From assembly GCA_001898385.1 (NCBI GenBank), contig MKTT01000089.1, positions 75,265 to 139,264 on the forward strand: DNA of 64,000 bases. The letters are read 5' to 3'. Both the position numbers and the translations under genes were made by a program. Origin of the DNA: Planctomycetales bacterium 71-10 (GTDB taxonomy: Bacteria; Planctomycetota; Planctomycetia; Isosphaerales; Isosphaeraceae). Numbering within the stretch: position 1 is the stretch's first letter; each line of letters begins with the position of its first letter. The notes under the pieces were generated by a model. That model made no database searches and was not told the DNA's origin. It saw nothing but the letters and a program-made list of their open reading frames with translations. Positions 24,884-33,195 of this stretch are shown one piece after another.

Positions 24884-25555
24884 TCAGTCGATCGACTCGC
24901 CCAGCTCCCGCAGCCGCGCCGCCAGCCGCTCGGCCCGGCGTTCGGCCGCGCGGGCGCGATCTTCGGCCTCGGCGGCGGCCTCCTGCATCTCCAGAGCGGT
25001 GCGGAAGGGGGAGCCGTCGGGGTGGTAGAGCTTGAGGCCCTCGGGGCCCTCGCCGGGGACGAAGCGGACGCCCAGCCGGGGGCTGACCCAGCCGTCCAGG
25101 TCGACGACCTCCTGGAGCCGGCCGTCGCGGCGGATCCACCCCTGGAGGAGTCCCTCATCCGGGTCGTAGACGTAATATTCTTCGACGCCGAGGTCGTCGT
25201 AGCGCCGGAACTTGCGCGTCATCTCGAAGATGCGGTTGTTCGGCGAGAGGACCTCGAAGACGACCTGCGGGGCGACGCCCCCCTCTTCCCACTGGCGATA
25301 CGACCCGCGGTCCCCCTTCGGCCGGCCGAAGGCGACCAACGCGTCGGGGGCGATCCTCGCCTTGGGGTTCCCCTCCTCGTAATACCAGAGGAGGTCGCCG
25401 GCGACGAACACGTCGGGCCGGTCCCGGAACAGGTATTCCAAACCCTCCTTGATGAGGACGATCCATCGGAATTGGACCGTGTTGTCGGACATCGGCTCTC
25501 CGTCGCTGTCGGGGTAGAGGGCCTGGTCCTGCCGGGGCTTCAGGGTCGTGCTCAT
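24884..25555 (-). CDS. Uma2-family (DUF820) PD-(D/E)XK nuclease-like protein, copy 2
   Basis: A 223-residue protein starting MSTTLKPRQDQALYPD at 25555; the longer open frame upstream is not protein-like. Shared motifs with copy 1 include PDVFVAGDLLWY, ARIAPDALVAFGRPKG, VVFEVLSPNN and YYVYDPDEGLLQGWIRRDG. Its C-terminal coiled coil is shorter than that of copy 1, but the final ~54 bases of the two genes are identical. The pair is a tandem duplication, with the coiled coil expanded in copy 1. The divergent LemA gene starts 185 bases away. Confidence 0.85.
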   Translation of the reverse strand: MSTTLKPRQDQALYPDSDGEPMSDNTVQFRWIVLIKEGLEYLFRDRPDVFVAGDLLWYYEEGNPKARIAPDALVAFGRPKGDRGSYRQWEEGGVAPQVVFEVLSPNNRIFEMTRKFRRYDDLGVEEYYVYDPDEGLLQGWIRRDGRLQEVVDLDGWVSPRLGVRFVPGEGPEGLKLYHPDGSPFRTALEMQEAAAEAEDRARAAERRAERLAARLRELGESID

Positions 25556-25740
25556 GGGTCGCGTCCGCCTGGCGTTCCGGGTTTCGCCTCCAGCCCGCGC
25601 CGCCAGTATCGCGTGGAAGCGCGTACAGATCAAGCGGCGAAGCGCCCTCGCGGGCCTGGGGGATGGAATCCCGCTCTCTCGGCGGACTACGATAGCGGCG
25701 TGGCGAGGCGAGTCGGGGCCGTGCGGGAAAGGGGCGATTC

Positions 25741-26343
25741 GTGACGGCATTCTGGATCGTGGCCGGGGTGGTTTCGCTCGCCCTGGCCTACCTGGCGTGG
25801 ACCTACAACCGGCTCGTGAGCCTGAACCGCCGGGCCGACGGGGCGTGGAGCGACGTCGACGTCCAGCTCAAGCGGCGGTGGGACCTGGTGCCGGCCCTGG
25901 TGGAGACCGTCAAGGGCTACGCCCGGCACGAGTCCAACGTCCTGGAGGACGTCGTCAAGGCCCGAACCGAGGCGACCCGCGCGGCGAACGTCCCCGAGCG
26001 GGGCGCGACCGAGCTGGGGCTCTCCGGCGCGGTCGGCCGGCTGTTCGCCGTGGCCGAGTCCTACCCCGACCTCAAGGCCGGGGACAACTTCCGGGAGCTG
26101 CACCGGGCCCTGGTGGACGTCGAGGACCACGTCCAGTACGCCCGGCGCTACTACAACGCGGTGGTCCGCGACCTGAACACGCTGATCGAGGGCTTCCCGT
26201 CGTCGCTGGCGGCGTCCGCCGCGGGGTTCGCGCCCCGGCCCTTCTTCCAGATCGACGAAGGCGAGCGATCCGCCCCCCGCGTGACCTTCGACGCCCCGCC
26301 CCCGTCGCCGGCCTCTCCCGAGGCGGGGGAGGCGCGCCCTTGA
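25741..26343 (+). CDS. LemA-family protein
   Basis: A 200-residue protein starting at a GTG with AAAGGGG six bases upstream. An N-terminal membrane helix (FWIVAGVVSLALAYLAWTYN) leads into the helical LemA domain: RLVSLNRRADGAWSDVDVQLKRRWDLVPALVETVKGY, YPDLKAGDNFRELHRALVDVE and ARRYYNAVVRDLNTLIEGFPS. LemA proteins sit in the membrane with the helical bundle on one side and commonly neighbour a DUF2207 or TPM partner, as here. The C-terminal ~35 residues are Pro/Ala-rich. The function is unknown. Confidence 0.92.
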   Translation: MTAFWIVAGVVSLALAYLAWTYNRLVSLNRRADGAWSDVDVQLKRRWDLVPALVETVKGYARHESNVLEDVVKARTEATRAANVPERGATELGLSGAVGRLFAVAESYPDLKAGDNFRELHRALVDVEDHVQYARRYYNAVVRDLNTLIEGFPSSLAASAAGFAPRPFFQIDEGERSAPRVTFDAPPPSPASPEAGEARP

Positions 26344-28139
26344 ACGCCCCCAGGAACCGCGCGGCCTGGCTCGCGATCGCCCTGGCGATCGGAGCGGCGA
26401 TGCGCCCGCCCGCGGCGAAGGCCCTCGGGGACGACGGCTGGGCGATCTCCAACTTCGACGTCGACGTGGCCGTCCGGCCCGACGCCGGCCTGGACGTCGT
26501 CGAGACGGTCGACGCCGACTTCGCCATCCCCAAGCACGGCATCCTCCGCGAGATCCCCGTGCGCTACGCCGTGGGGATGCACCAGTACGCCCTGCGGTTC
26601 CGCCTCCAGGGGGTCGACGACGGCCGCGGCTCGCAGTGGCCGGCGTCGGTGTCCTACGAATCGAACCTGGTGAAGATCCGGATCGGCGACCCCGACCGCG
26701 TGGTCCGCGGCCGGCAGCGGTATCGGATCCGGTACCACGTCCAGCGGGCCATCCTGTGGGAAGGGAACCAGGCGTGGGCCGACGGCGGCCGGGCGGTCCT
26801 GCGCTGGAACGCGACCGGGACGGAATGGCAGGTCCCCATCGACCATTCTCGGGTGACGGTCCACCTCCCGCGCGACCTCGACGACGCCCAGCTCTCGTAC
26901 GACGCCTGGGTCGGCCGCTATGGGGCCGTCGGCCGCGACTTCCGCAAGCGCCGCGTGGACGCCCGGACCATCGAGTACGAGACCGGCCCGCTCCGGGCCC
27001 GCGAGGGGATCACCGTCGAGGTCGTCATGCCCGCCGACGCCGCGGCGCGGCCGGGACTCGGCCGGAAGCTGGGATGGTGGCTGGTCGACAACTTCCCCTA
27101 CGCCGTCTTCCCGATCACGGCCGCCCTCTGCCTCCTCGCCTGGTTCGCGAAGGGCCGCGACCACCCCGGCCTGGGGACGATCGTCGTCGGCTACGAGCCG
27201 CCCGACTCCCTGACGCCGGCCGAGGTCGGCACGCTGGTCGACGAGCGGGTCGACCTGAAGGACATCTCGGCCTCGATCATCGACCTGGCCGTCCGCGGCT
27301 ACCTCCGGATCGAGGCCCAGGAGCGCGGCGGCTGGTTCTCGACCGGGACCGACTACCGCTTCGTGAAGCTGCGCGACCCGCAGGGGCTCAGGCCGTTCGA
27401 GAGGCTGCTGTTCAACCGGGTCTTCCAGGGGGATGCGGACTCGGTCCTTCTGAGCGACCTCCAGGAGAAGTTCTACCCGATCCTCCCGATCGTGAAGGAC
27501 GAGCTGTACGGGACGCTGAGCCGGGCCAGGTATTTCGACGGCAACCCGGAGACCGTCCGGACGGGGTTCCTGGCGGCCGGCCTGGTGCTCGTCGCGGCGG
27601 CGACGGCCCTGGCGGCGATGGTCCAGCTCGCGCTGATCGACCGGATCTTCCTCGCGCCGGTGGTGATCGCCGGGGCGCTGTCGGCGGCGGCCGTCGTGGC
27701 GACGAGCCGGTACATGTCGCGGAAGACGCGGAAGGGGCGGATCGCCTGGGAGAAGATCGCCGGCCTGGAGGAGTACATCCGGAGGGCCGAGGTGGACGAC
27801 CTCCGCGACCAGGAGCGCCGGGGGGTCTTCGAGCGGCTGCTCCCCTACGCGATCATCTTCGGGCTGTCGGACCGCTGGGGCAAGGCGTTCGCCGACCTGT
27901 ACCGCAAGCCCCCGGACTGGTATCGCCCCGCCGCGGGCGACGACTTCTCGACCTGGGTCCTCATCAACGACATGGACCGTTCCATGTGGATGATGAACCG
28001 GACGTTCCCCACCCAGCCCCGAGCCCAGGTCTCGACCGGCTCCGGCCGCGGGGGAGGCTACTCCTGGTCGTCGGGGGGCTTCGGCGGGGGGGGCTCGTCC
28101 GGCGGCGGCTTCGGCGGGGGCGGCGGGTCGTCGTGGTGA
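26340..28139 (+). CDS. DUF2207-family membrane protein with glycine-rich C-terminus
   Basis: A 599-residue protein. I start it at TTG 26340, which overlaps the LemA stop codon (TTGA); the frame is unbroken from there and a signal-like hydrophobic stretch follows. The extracytoplasmic N-domain (residues ~30-235; ISNFDVDVAVRPDAGLDVVETVDADF) fits DUF2207. A helix near 246-272 and two more near 410-455 cross the membrane, with a cytoplasmic-type stretch between them. The end (from about 555) is Gly/Ser-rich with GGGGSSGGG runs, typical of DUF2207. It is coupled to LemA in a two-gene operon. Confidence 0.85.
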   Translation: MNAPRNRAAWLAIALAIGAAMRPPAAKALGDDGWAISNFDVDVAVRPDAGLDVVETVDADFAIPKHGILREIPVRYAVGMHQYALRFRLQGVDDGRGSQWPASVSYESNLVKIRIGDPDRVVRGRQRYRIRYHVQRAILWEGNQAWADGGRAVLRWNATGTEWQVPIDHSRVTVHLPRDLDDAQLSYDAWVGRYGAVGRDFRKRRVDARTIEYETGPLRAREGITVEVVMPADAAARPGLGRKLGWWLVDNFPYAVFPITAALCLLAWFAKGRDHPGLGTIVVGYEPPDSLTPAEVGTLVDERVDLKDISASIIDLAVRGYLRIEAQERGGWFSTGTDYRFVKLRDPQGLRPFERLLFNRVFQGDADSVLLSDLQEKFYPILPIVKDELYGTLSRARYFDGNPETVRTGFLAAGLVLVAAATALAAMVQLALIDRIFLAPVVIAGALSAAAVVATSRYMSRKTRKGRIAWEKIAGLEEYIRRAEVDDLRDQERRGVFERLLPYAIIFGLSDRWGKAFADLYRKPPDWYRPAAGDDFSTWVLINDMDRSMWMMNRTFPTQPRAQVSTGSGRGGGYSWSSGGFGGGGSSGGGFGGGGGSSW

Positions 28140-28151
28140 GGCCGACCGGAG

Positions 28152-28850
28152 TCATCGGGCCGGCGGCCACATCCGGGCGAACCGCTTCGAAGCGCCCGAG
28201 AGGATCGGCCGGCCGTGCCCGAAGACGGCGACCTCGAAGTCGAGGGCCGACAGCCTCGCCAGGCTGCGCCGGCCCTCGGACAGGTCCTCGTACATCGGGC
28301 TGAGGGCCAGGCCGAAGGCGTTCGCCGCGGCGTCGGCGGCGATCAGGACGCCGCCGCGCCCGGGCCAATGGAGCGCGATCTGCCCGGCGCAGTGGCCCGG
28401 GACGTGGATCGCGCGGAGGCCGCCGGGGAGCGCGTCGCCGTCGGCGACCTCGTGCTCGACGGCCGTCGGCTCGACCTCCGTCGGCGCGTCGGGGAGGAGG
28501 AACCGGCAGACGAGCCGGTTGAGCAGGCCGGGCGCGGGCGAGAGCGGCCGGAGGGCCCGGCCCTCGCGCACCATCGCGGCGTCGACCGGGTGCATGAAGG
28601 CCGGCGCGGAGGTCGCGCGCTTCAGCTCGGCGAGGCCGCCGGAGTGGTCGCTGTGGCAATGCGTGACCAGGATCCGGCGGACGTCGGCCGGGGCCCGGCC
28701 GAGGGAGCGGATCGCCTCCAGGATCGTCGCGTGGCCGCCCGGCATGCCCGTGTCGATCAGCGTCAGGCCGTCGCCGTCGTCGAGGATGAAGGCGTTGACG
28801 TAGCGGATCGGCACCTGCCACAGGCCGGGGACGACGGATCGGACGCTCAT
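28152..28850 (-). CDS. MBL-fold metallo-hydrolase
   Basis: A 232-residue protein of the metallo-beta-lactamase fold: THCHSDHSGG (H-x-H-x-D-H), TLIDTGMPGG before it, IHVPGHCAGQIAL, LIAADAAANAF and VFGHGRPIL supply the metal ligands. I choose the ATG at 28850 because a perfect TATAAT on the minus strand overlaps the earlier ATG at 28892. Such enzymes range from lactonases to glyoxalase-like thioesterases, and the substrate here is unknown. It is convergent with the DUF2207 gene (12 bases between stops). Confidence 0.85.
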   Translation of the reverse strand: MSVRSVVPGLWQVPIRYVNAFILDDGDGLTLIDTGMPGGHATILEAIRSLGRAPADVRRILVTHCHSDHSGGLAELKRATSAPAFMHPVDAAMVREGRALRPLSPAPGLLNRLVCRFLLPDAPTEVEPTAVEHEVADGDALPGGLRAIHVPGHCAGQIALHWPGRGGVLIAADAAANAFGLALSPMYEDLSEGRRSLARLSALDFEVAVFGHGRPILSGASKRFARMWPPAR

Positions 28851-28890
28851 GACGGATGCCCCGGGCCGGATGATCTCCCCACGCGCCGCC

Positions 28891-28896
28891 ATTATA
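28891..28896 (-). promoter_or_regulatory. -10 box of the MBL-fold gene
   Basis: A perfect TATAAT read on the minus strand in a GC-rich region. A start site about seven bases on would give a leader of about 35 bases before the ATG at 28850. I see no convincing -35. Confidence 0.5.
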
Positions 28897-28944
28897 TACC
28901 CGAGTGACGCGCGAGGGGGATTCCGGCCGGGGCGTCGGCCGCGG

Positions 28945-29745
28945 TCAGGCCGGGCGTCGGGCGCGGAGGCGTGCGACGCCGAGGAGGGTCGCCGCGGCCA
29001 GGCCGGCCATCGCGAGCGAGGACGGCTCGGGGACGCTGGTGATCTGGAGCGTGGCCGGGGCCGCCGCCCCGTTGCCCGCGAGGAACGCGCCGCTGGAGAA
29101 CTCGACCACCCCCTTGGGCGTCACCGGGTTCACCGGCACGGTGACCTTGTGCTGCCAGCGGTCGCCCGGCTGGCCGCCGAACGAATCGGTGCCGTTGTAG
29201 GGCCCGAAGGGCCCGGCGTAGGGGGTCCCCGCCGGGCCGGTGAAGGTGTACTTGCCCGTGCTGGTCCCCTTCTTGGTCGTCGGGTCGATGGCGTATTCGA
29301 TGTCGCCCTTGACCGTGTAATCCTTGCCGCCCAGGGTGACCTTCTCCTCGATCTTGCCCGTGGGATCCCCCTCCCACTCGGCCGACCCTACGGACGACCA
29401 GCTCATGGCCCCCAGGCTGCCGGTCGCCGTCCAGGTCGCGATGCGCGTGACGGCGTCGTAGACGCCGCTCATGCTCAGCGCGATGGCCTCGCCGAGGTAG
29501 GAATTGCCCGGGTCCGTGATGTAGGAGAACTCTCCCGTGGACGTGTCGAGGTTGGCCGTGAGATGGATGACGGCCCCGTCGTCCGGACCGAACAGGAATC
29601 CGATGAACAGGCCCTGGTTCGCCTGGGCCTCCATCAGCGTCTCGTGCATGTCGTCGTAGATGGTGAAGTCCGCCCGCGCGAGGGTCGCCCAGGGCCCGAC
29701 GACGACGGCCGCGATGACGAGCGTGAGTCCGAGCTTGCGTCCCAT
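28945..29745 (-). CDS. PEP-CTERM sorting-signal protein
   Basis: A 266-residue exported protein. The start at 29745 (MGRKLGLTLVIAAVVVGPW) is preceded by a run of Gs. A signal peptide ends near TLARA. The body is beta-rich with Gly and Thr frequent (GTSTGKYTFTGPAG), and the C-terminus has VPEPSSL followed by a hydrophobic helix and ARLRARRPA. It is the second protein of this class in the window; the two share no obvious similarity outside the sorting signal. The MBL-fold gene lies just downstream but appears to have its own promoter. Confidence 0.82.
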   Translation of the reverse strand: MGRKLGLTLVIAAVVVGPWATLARADFTIYDDMHETLMEAQANQGLFIGFLFGPDDGAVIHLTANLDTSTGEFSYITDPGNSYLGEAIALSMSGVYDAVTRIATWTATGSLGAMSWSSVGSAEWEGDPTGKIEEKVTLGGKDYTVKGDIEYAIDPTTKKGTSTGKYTFTGPAGTPYAGPFGPYNGTDSFGGQPGDRWQHKVTVPVNPVTPKGVVEFSSGAFLAGNGAAAPATLQITSVPEPSSLAMAGLAAATLLGVARLRARRPA

Positions 29746-30127
29746 ACCCCCCCCTTTCGGGCCCCGTCGCCGCCCCACGCGGGGCGACGCGTACGGGGCC
29801 CGCCGTGGCACCCCGATCCCATCGCCAAGATCCACATCCGAAGGCCGCGCAATGCTCGTCTCGCGCGGGCTCTCCCGTCAAGAAATAAATCGATCTTTTA
29901 TGCACTTAGACGAAATCCGTCGATCGTTCCGAATCAACCTCGAACCATCACCGAGAATCGACGACCATTTTCGTTCTCGACCGACGAGTCCCGAGCACGA
30001 CCCGCCGACGGGCGGCACCCCTCCGGGGATCGCCTCGACGCGTATACTAGCTGGATGGGCTGGGGCGGGCGGGGCGGACGGGACGCCCCCGCGAGAGAAC
30101 CGGCTCGACGTCGAGCGGAGGAGCGTG
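29746..30127. other. Divergent intergenic region (382 bp)
   Basis: The stretch 29875-29990 is relatively AT-rich for this genome. TATACT at 30043-30048 is a good -10 match for the plus-strand small membrane protein gene at 30128, though I find no matching -35. No coding frame looks real. Confidence 0.4.
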
Positions 30128-30256
30128 ATGGGATACCTGGGGCCGATCCTCGTCCTGGGGCTGTCGATCAGCCTGGCGACGTTCCTGATCATGTGGAACT
30201 TCCGGGGCCGCGGCTTCGGGGAACTGCTGCCGTGGCGGAAGACCGGCGGACGTTGA
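30128..30256 (+). CDS. Small single-helix membrane protein
   Basis: A 42-residue protein, MGYLGPILVLGLSISLATFL and onward, with one membrane helix (residues ~4-22) and a basic tail (WRKTGGR). AGGAG lies four bases before the ATG and a -10-like TATACT lies about 80 bases upstream. I know no family for it. It might be a short regulatory or complex subunit. Confidence 0.5.
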   Translation: MGYLGPILVLGLSISLATFLIMWNFRGRGFGELLPWRKTGGR

Positions 30257-30407
30257 CGCGGCGACGGCCTGCGTCGGTCGGCGCGATCGCGCCGGCGGGC
30301 CGAGGCCGCCGGCCCGACGACGGCCTCATGCGCCCCGGGGCGGACGCCGATCTCGATAGGGCGTCCGATGGGAACCGCTCGGGAGGCCCGGCCGAGGCGA
30401 CGGTCCG

Positions 30408-31997
30408 ATGGAAGGGATCGATGCAGTCCCCGAGGCGAGCGGGCGCGGCCCGCGCCTCCGCGTCGCGCTCGACATCCTGAGTTGGGCGCTCGCCGCCGCC
30501 GGCCTGGCCCTCTGGCTGCGGGCCGGCCCGAACGCCCGGTTCTGGCCCTGGCTCGGGCTGGCCCTCCCCGCGATCCGATGGACGCTGAACGCCGGGTATC
30601 GGCGACGCCTGCGGTCATGGGCCGTCGCCGCCCGGCGCGAGGCCGAAGAGTGGGGGCGGGGAGGCCCGGCGATCCCCTGGCGGGCGGCCGTGGCGTTCGT
30701 CGCGGCCCCGTTCTTCCTGTTCGAGGCCTCCAACGGCGGGACGCTGGGGACGTTCGACACCCGGCCCGTGACGCCGACGGCCGTCAGCCTGATCCGCGAC
30801 GGCGACGTCGACCTCCGCGAGTTCGAGGGCCTGCGCCCGCCGCTGCTCCGCACCCGGGACGGCGTGCGATGCTACAGCTTCCAGGAGGTCGGCGGCCGGA
30901 TCGTGTCGGCTTATCCCTCGGGGATGGTCCCGTTCGCCGTGCTGGCGGCCTTGCCGGCGCGGGCGATGGGGGCCGACCTGGACTCGGCCGCGACGCTCCG
31001 GTATCTGGAGAAGGCGACGGCCTCGGCGGTGGCGGCGCTGGCGTTGGGGCTGGCCTTCCTGGTCGCCTCGCGGCTGGCGACGGCCCGAGGCGGCGCGGCG
31101 ACGGCCCTGCTGCTGGCGACCGGCAGCGGGTTCCTCACGAACGTCGGCCTGGGCCTCTGGCAGCACGGCGGGGTGGTCGTCTGGCTGCTGGCCGCGCTGC
31201 TCGTCGAGTGCGCCCGCGACGGCCGCCCCGGCCGCCGGGCCACGGCCTTCCAGGGGTTCGCCCTGGCGCAGATGGTCGCCTGCCGGCCGACGGCCGGCCT
31301 GCTGGCGGCGCTGTTCGGCCTGTGGGCCCTGGCCCGCTCGCCGAGGCGGGGCCTGTGGCTGGGCGCGTGCGGGGCGATGGGGCTGGCCCCCTGGCTGGGC
31401 TTCCACGCCTGGATCTACCACGACCTCCGCGGCCCGGCGACGATCCACGCCCACGCCGGGACGGCGGGATACTGGTCGTTCTTCGCCGCATGGCCGATGC
31501 TGGGGGTCCTGTTCAGCCCGGCCCGGGGGCTCTTCGTCTACCAGCCGTGGGCCGTGCTGGCGGTCGTCGGCGTCGCGGCCTGGGCCCGACACGGCTTCCG
31601 GCGCCCCTCCGGCGACGTCGGCCCGCCGGGGTGGCGGGCGTTCTGCCTGGCGGCCGTCGTGCTGCACGTCGTCCTGATCGCGGCGTGGTGGGAGTGGGCC
31701 GGCGGCTACTGCTACGGCTCACGGCTGATGATCGACGCCCTGCCGCCGCTGGCCCTGCTGGCGGCCCCCGTCGCCGCCGCCCTGGCGCGGACCCGCCGCG
31801 GCGTCGCGACGCTCGCCGCGCTGGCGCTGCTGGGGTTCGCGATCCACGTCCCCTGCATCGCCTTCGAGGCCCATCGCTGGAACCTCGAACGGCCGCGCGA
31901 CCTCTGGAGCTGGTCGCACGCCCCGTTCTTCTACCGGGCGACGGGCCCGGGGGCCCCGCCCGAGTTCGCCCTCGGCGATCAGAACGTCCAGCGGTAG
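30408..31997 (+). CDS. Polytopic membrane protein, GT39/GT87-like
   Basis: A 529-residue protein with about ten hydrophobic helices. An extracytoplasmic loop after the first pair contains TFDTRPVTPTAVSLIRDGDVDLREF, and later GYCYGSRLMIDALPP. The pattern (acidic first loop, many helices, a late YGSR/RLMID loop) resembles membrane glycosyltransferases that use polyprenyl-phosphate sugars, such as the dolichyl-phosphate mannosyltransferase-like group. I cannot confirm the catalytic Asp with confidence. Its 3' end overlaps the convergent zinc-ribbon gene by 19 bases. Confidence 0.65.
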   Translation: MEGIDAVPEASGRGPRLRVALDILSWALAAAGLALWLRAGPNARFWPWLGLALPAIRWTLNAGYRRRLRSWAVAARREAEEWGRGGPAIPWRAAVAFVAAPFFLFEASNGGTLGTFDTRPVTPTAVSLIRDGDVDLREFEGLRPPLLRTRDGVRCYSFQEVGGRIVSAYPSGMVPFAVLAALPARAMGADLDSAATLRYLEKATASAVAALALGLAFLVASRLATARGGAATALLLATGSGFLTNVGLGLWQHGGVVVWLLAALLVECARDGRPGRRATAFQGFALAQMVACRPTAGLLAALFGLWALARSPRRGLWLGACGAMGLAPWLGFHAWIYHDLRGPATIHAHAGTAGYWSFFAAWPMLGVLFSPARGLFVYQPWAVLAVVGVAAWARHGFRRPSGDVGPPGWRAFCLAAVVLHVVLIAAWWEWAGGYCYGSRLMIDALPPLALLAAPVAAALARTRRGVATLAALALLGFAIHVPCIAFEAHRWNLERPRDLWSWSHAPFFYRATGPGAPPEFALGDQNVQR

Positions 31998-32218
31998 ACC
32001 GCGTACAGGCAGGCGATCACCCCGACGATGATCCACCACGGCTTGCGTTCATAGGGGGCGTCCTCGCGGGAGATGTACGACCCGCAGCGCGGGCAGCGCT
32101 CCGAGTCCTCCAGGATCTCGCGGCCGCAGTACGGGCAGGGGGCGAGGCCGTCGTCGCCCTCGTCGACCGGCTCGTCGTCGTCCCAGTCGTCGTCGGGGTC
32201 GTCGTCCCAGCGGGGCAT
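31979..32218 (-). CDS. Small zinc-ribbon protein with C-terminal membrane helix
   Basis: A 79-residue protein. It starts with an acidic stretch (DDDPDDDWDDDEP), then a four-cysteine zinc ribbon (CPYCGREILEDSERCPRCG), and ends in a membrane helix (WWIIVGVIACLYAVY). Proteins like this are common and mostly unstudied in planctomycetes. The position of the ribbon suggests a cytosolic side with binding or assembly function. It is encoded just downstream of the next membrane protein on the same strand (16 bases), so they are probably co-transcribed. Confidence 0.75.
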   Translation of the reverse strand: MPRWDDDPDDDWDDDEPVDEGDDGLAPCPYCGREILEDSERCPRCGSYISREDAPYERKPWWIIVGVIACLYAVYRWTF

Positions 32219-32234
32219 GGAGGCGGGTCCTGGC

Positions 32235-33110
32235 TCAATAATTGGGCGGCGGGGGATCGGGCGCGACCGGGAGCCAAGGCGCCTGGGCGGCCTTCGCGTA
32301 CTTCTCGACGAGTTGTTCCTGATACTCGGCCAGCCGGCGGAAGACGTCGACGTTCTGGGGGTCCAGGCTGGGCCGCGGCGGATTGCGGCCGAGGTTGGCG
32401 TGGTAGTCGGCCAGGCCCTTCCGATAGAAGTCGGCCGATCGGCTCGCCGCCCGCGACTTCTCATGCAACAACCTGGCCTCGTTGCCGACCCGGGAGATCC
32501 GCATCCCGAAGCCGAGGAGGAGCGCCAGGTAGGCCGTCAGGATCATCAAGGTCCGCATGCCGAAGCGGGCGTCCCGGGGCGAGGGCTTCGGGTCGCCCCG
32601 TCGCTGTCCCAGGCCGAAGCCGAAACCCGCCCCGAGGAGAGGGAGGAGGACCAGGCCGCCCGACAGGGTCCCGCCCACGAAGGGCCAGCCGCGGACGGCG
32701 AAATCGACGGCCGCAGCCGCCAGCGCCGCGACCACGCCGCCGCCGAAGCCCGTCCAGACGGACGTCCGAAGGCGGCGGAGCCGCGCCTCGCATGCCTCAT
32801 CCGAGACGGGTCCGGTCGCGTAGTAGCCCTCCGGAATACCGATGCCCCGGGCCCGCGTCCGCGTCTCCGGGTTGCGATGGCTCATCCAGCCGACCACGGC
32901 CCCCAGGATCGGGTAGCCGACCAGGACCGACGGCCAGGAGAGATCGAACAGGCCGTCCCGGCCGCGATTCAGGACGAATTCGACCACCAGGACCACGCAT
33001 CCCCCCAGCGCCATGCTCGCCGCCCCGACCATCACCGCGCGGGCGAGCGAGGCGGTTCGCGGCGGGGGATCGACGGTCGCGGTCGTAGGGGATTCGTCGC
33101 GATGCTCCAA
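32235..33110 (-). CDS. Membrane protein of unknown function
   Basis: A 291-residue protein. I start it at a TTG (33110) with GAGGGAG seven bases upstream; the extra 23 residues available upstream resemble the tail of sialate O-acetylesterase, not this protein. Five or so helices are visible (ARAVMVGAASMALGGCVVLVV, VLVGYPILGAVVGW, GGGVVAALAAAAV, LVLLPLLGAGFGFGLG and LMILTAYLALLLGFG), then a charged region of ~80 residues. I recognise no family. Confidence 0.6.
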   Translation of the reverse strand: MEHRDESPTTATVDPPPRTASLARAVMVGAASMALGGCVVLVVEFVLNRGRDGLFDLSWPSVLVGYPILGAVVGWMSHRNPETRTRARGIGIPEGYYATGPVSDEACEARLRRLRTSVWTGFGGGVVAALAAAAVDFAVRGWPFVGGTLSGGLVLLPLLGAGFGFGLGQRRGDPKPSPRDARFGMRTLMILTAYLALLLGFGMRISRVGNEARLLHEKSRAASRSADFYRKGLADYHANLGRNPPRPSLDPQNVDVFRRLAEYQEQLVEKYAKAAQAPWLPVAPDPPPPNY

Positions 33111-33132
33111 GGGATGGCTCCCTCGACCGGCC

Positions 33133-33158
33133 GGCCAGTCGTCGGTTCGGAACGGAGT
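33133..33158. repeat. Direct repeat flanking the SUKH gene (left copy)
   Basis: This 26-base segment matches 34140-34165 with two mismatches and in the same orientation. The right copy is the 3' end of the sialate O-acetylesterase gene (encoding TPFRTDDWP); the left copy encodes the same nine residues but lies outside any credible gene. The two copies enclose the SUKH gene. Confidence 0.8.
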
Positions 33159-33195
33159 CGGCGGGCGTCGCCGCGGCAAGCCCCGCCGTCGGGGC

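Noticed and set aside
29660..30256. A 198-residue frame ending with the small membrane protein
   Set aside because: Only the last 42 residues, after a good ribosome site, look like a protein; the earlier part has mixed composition and covers the divergent promoter region.
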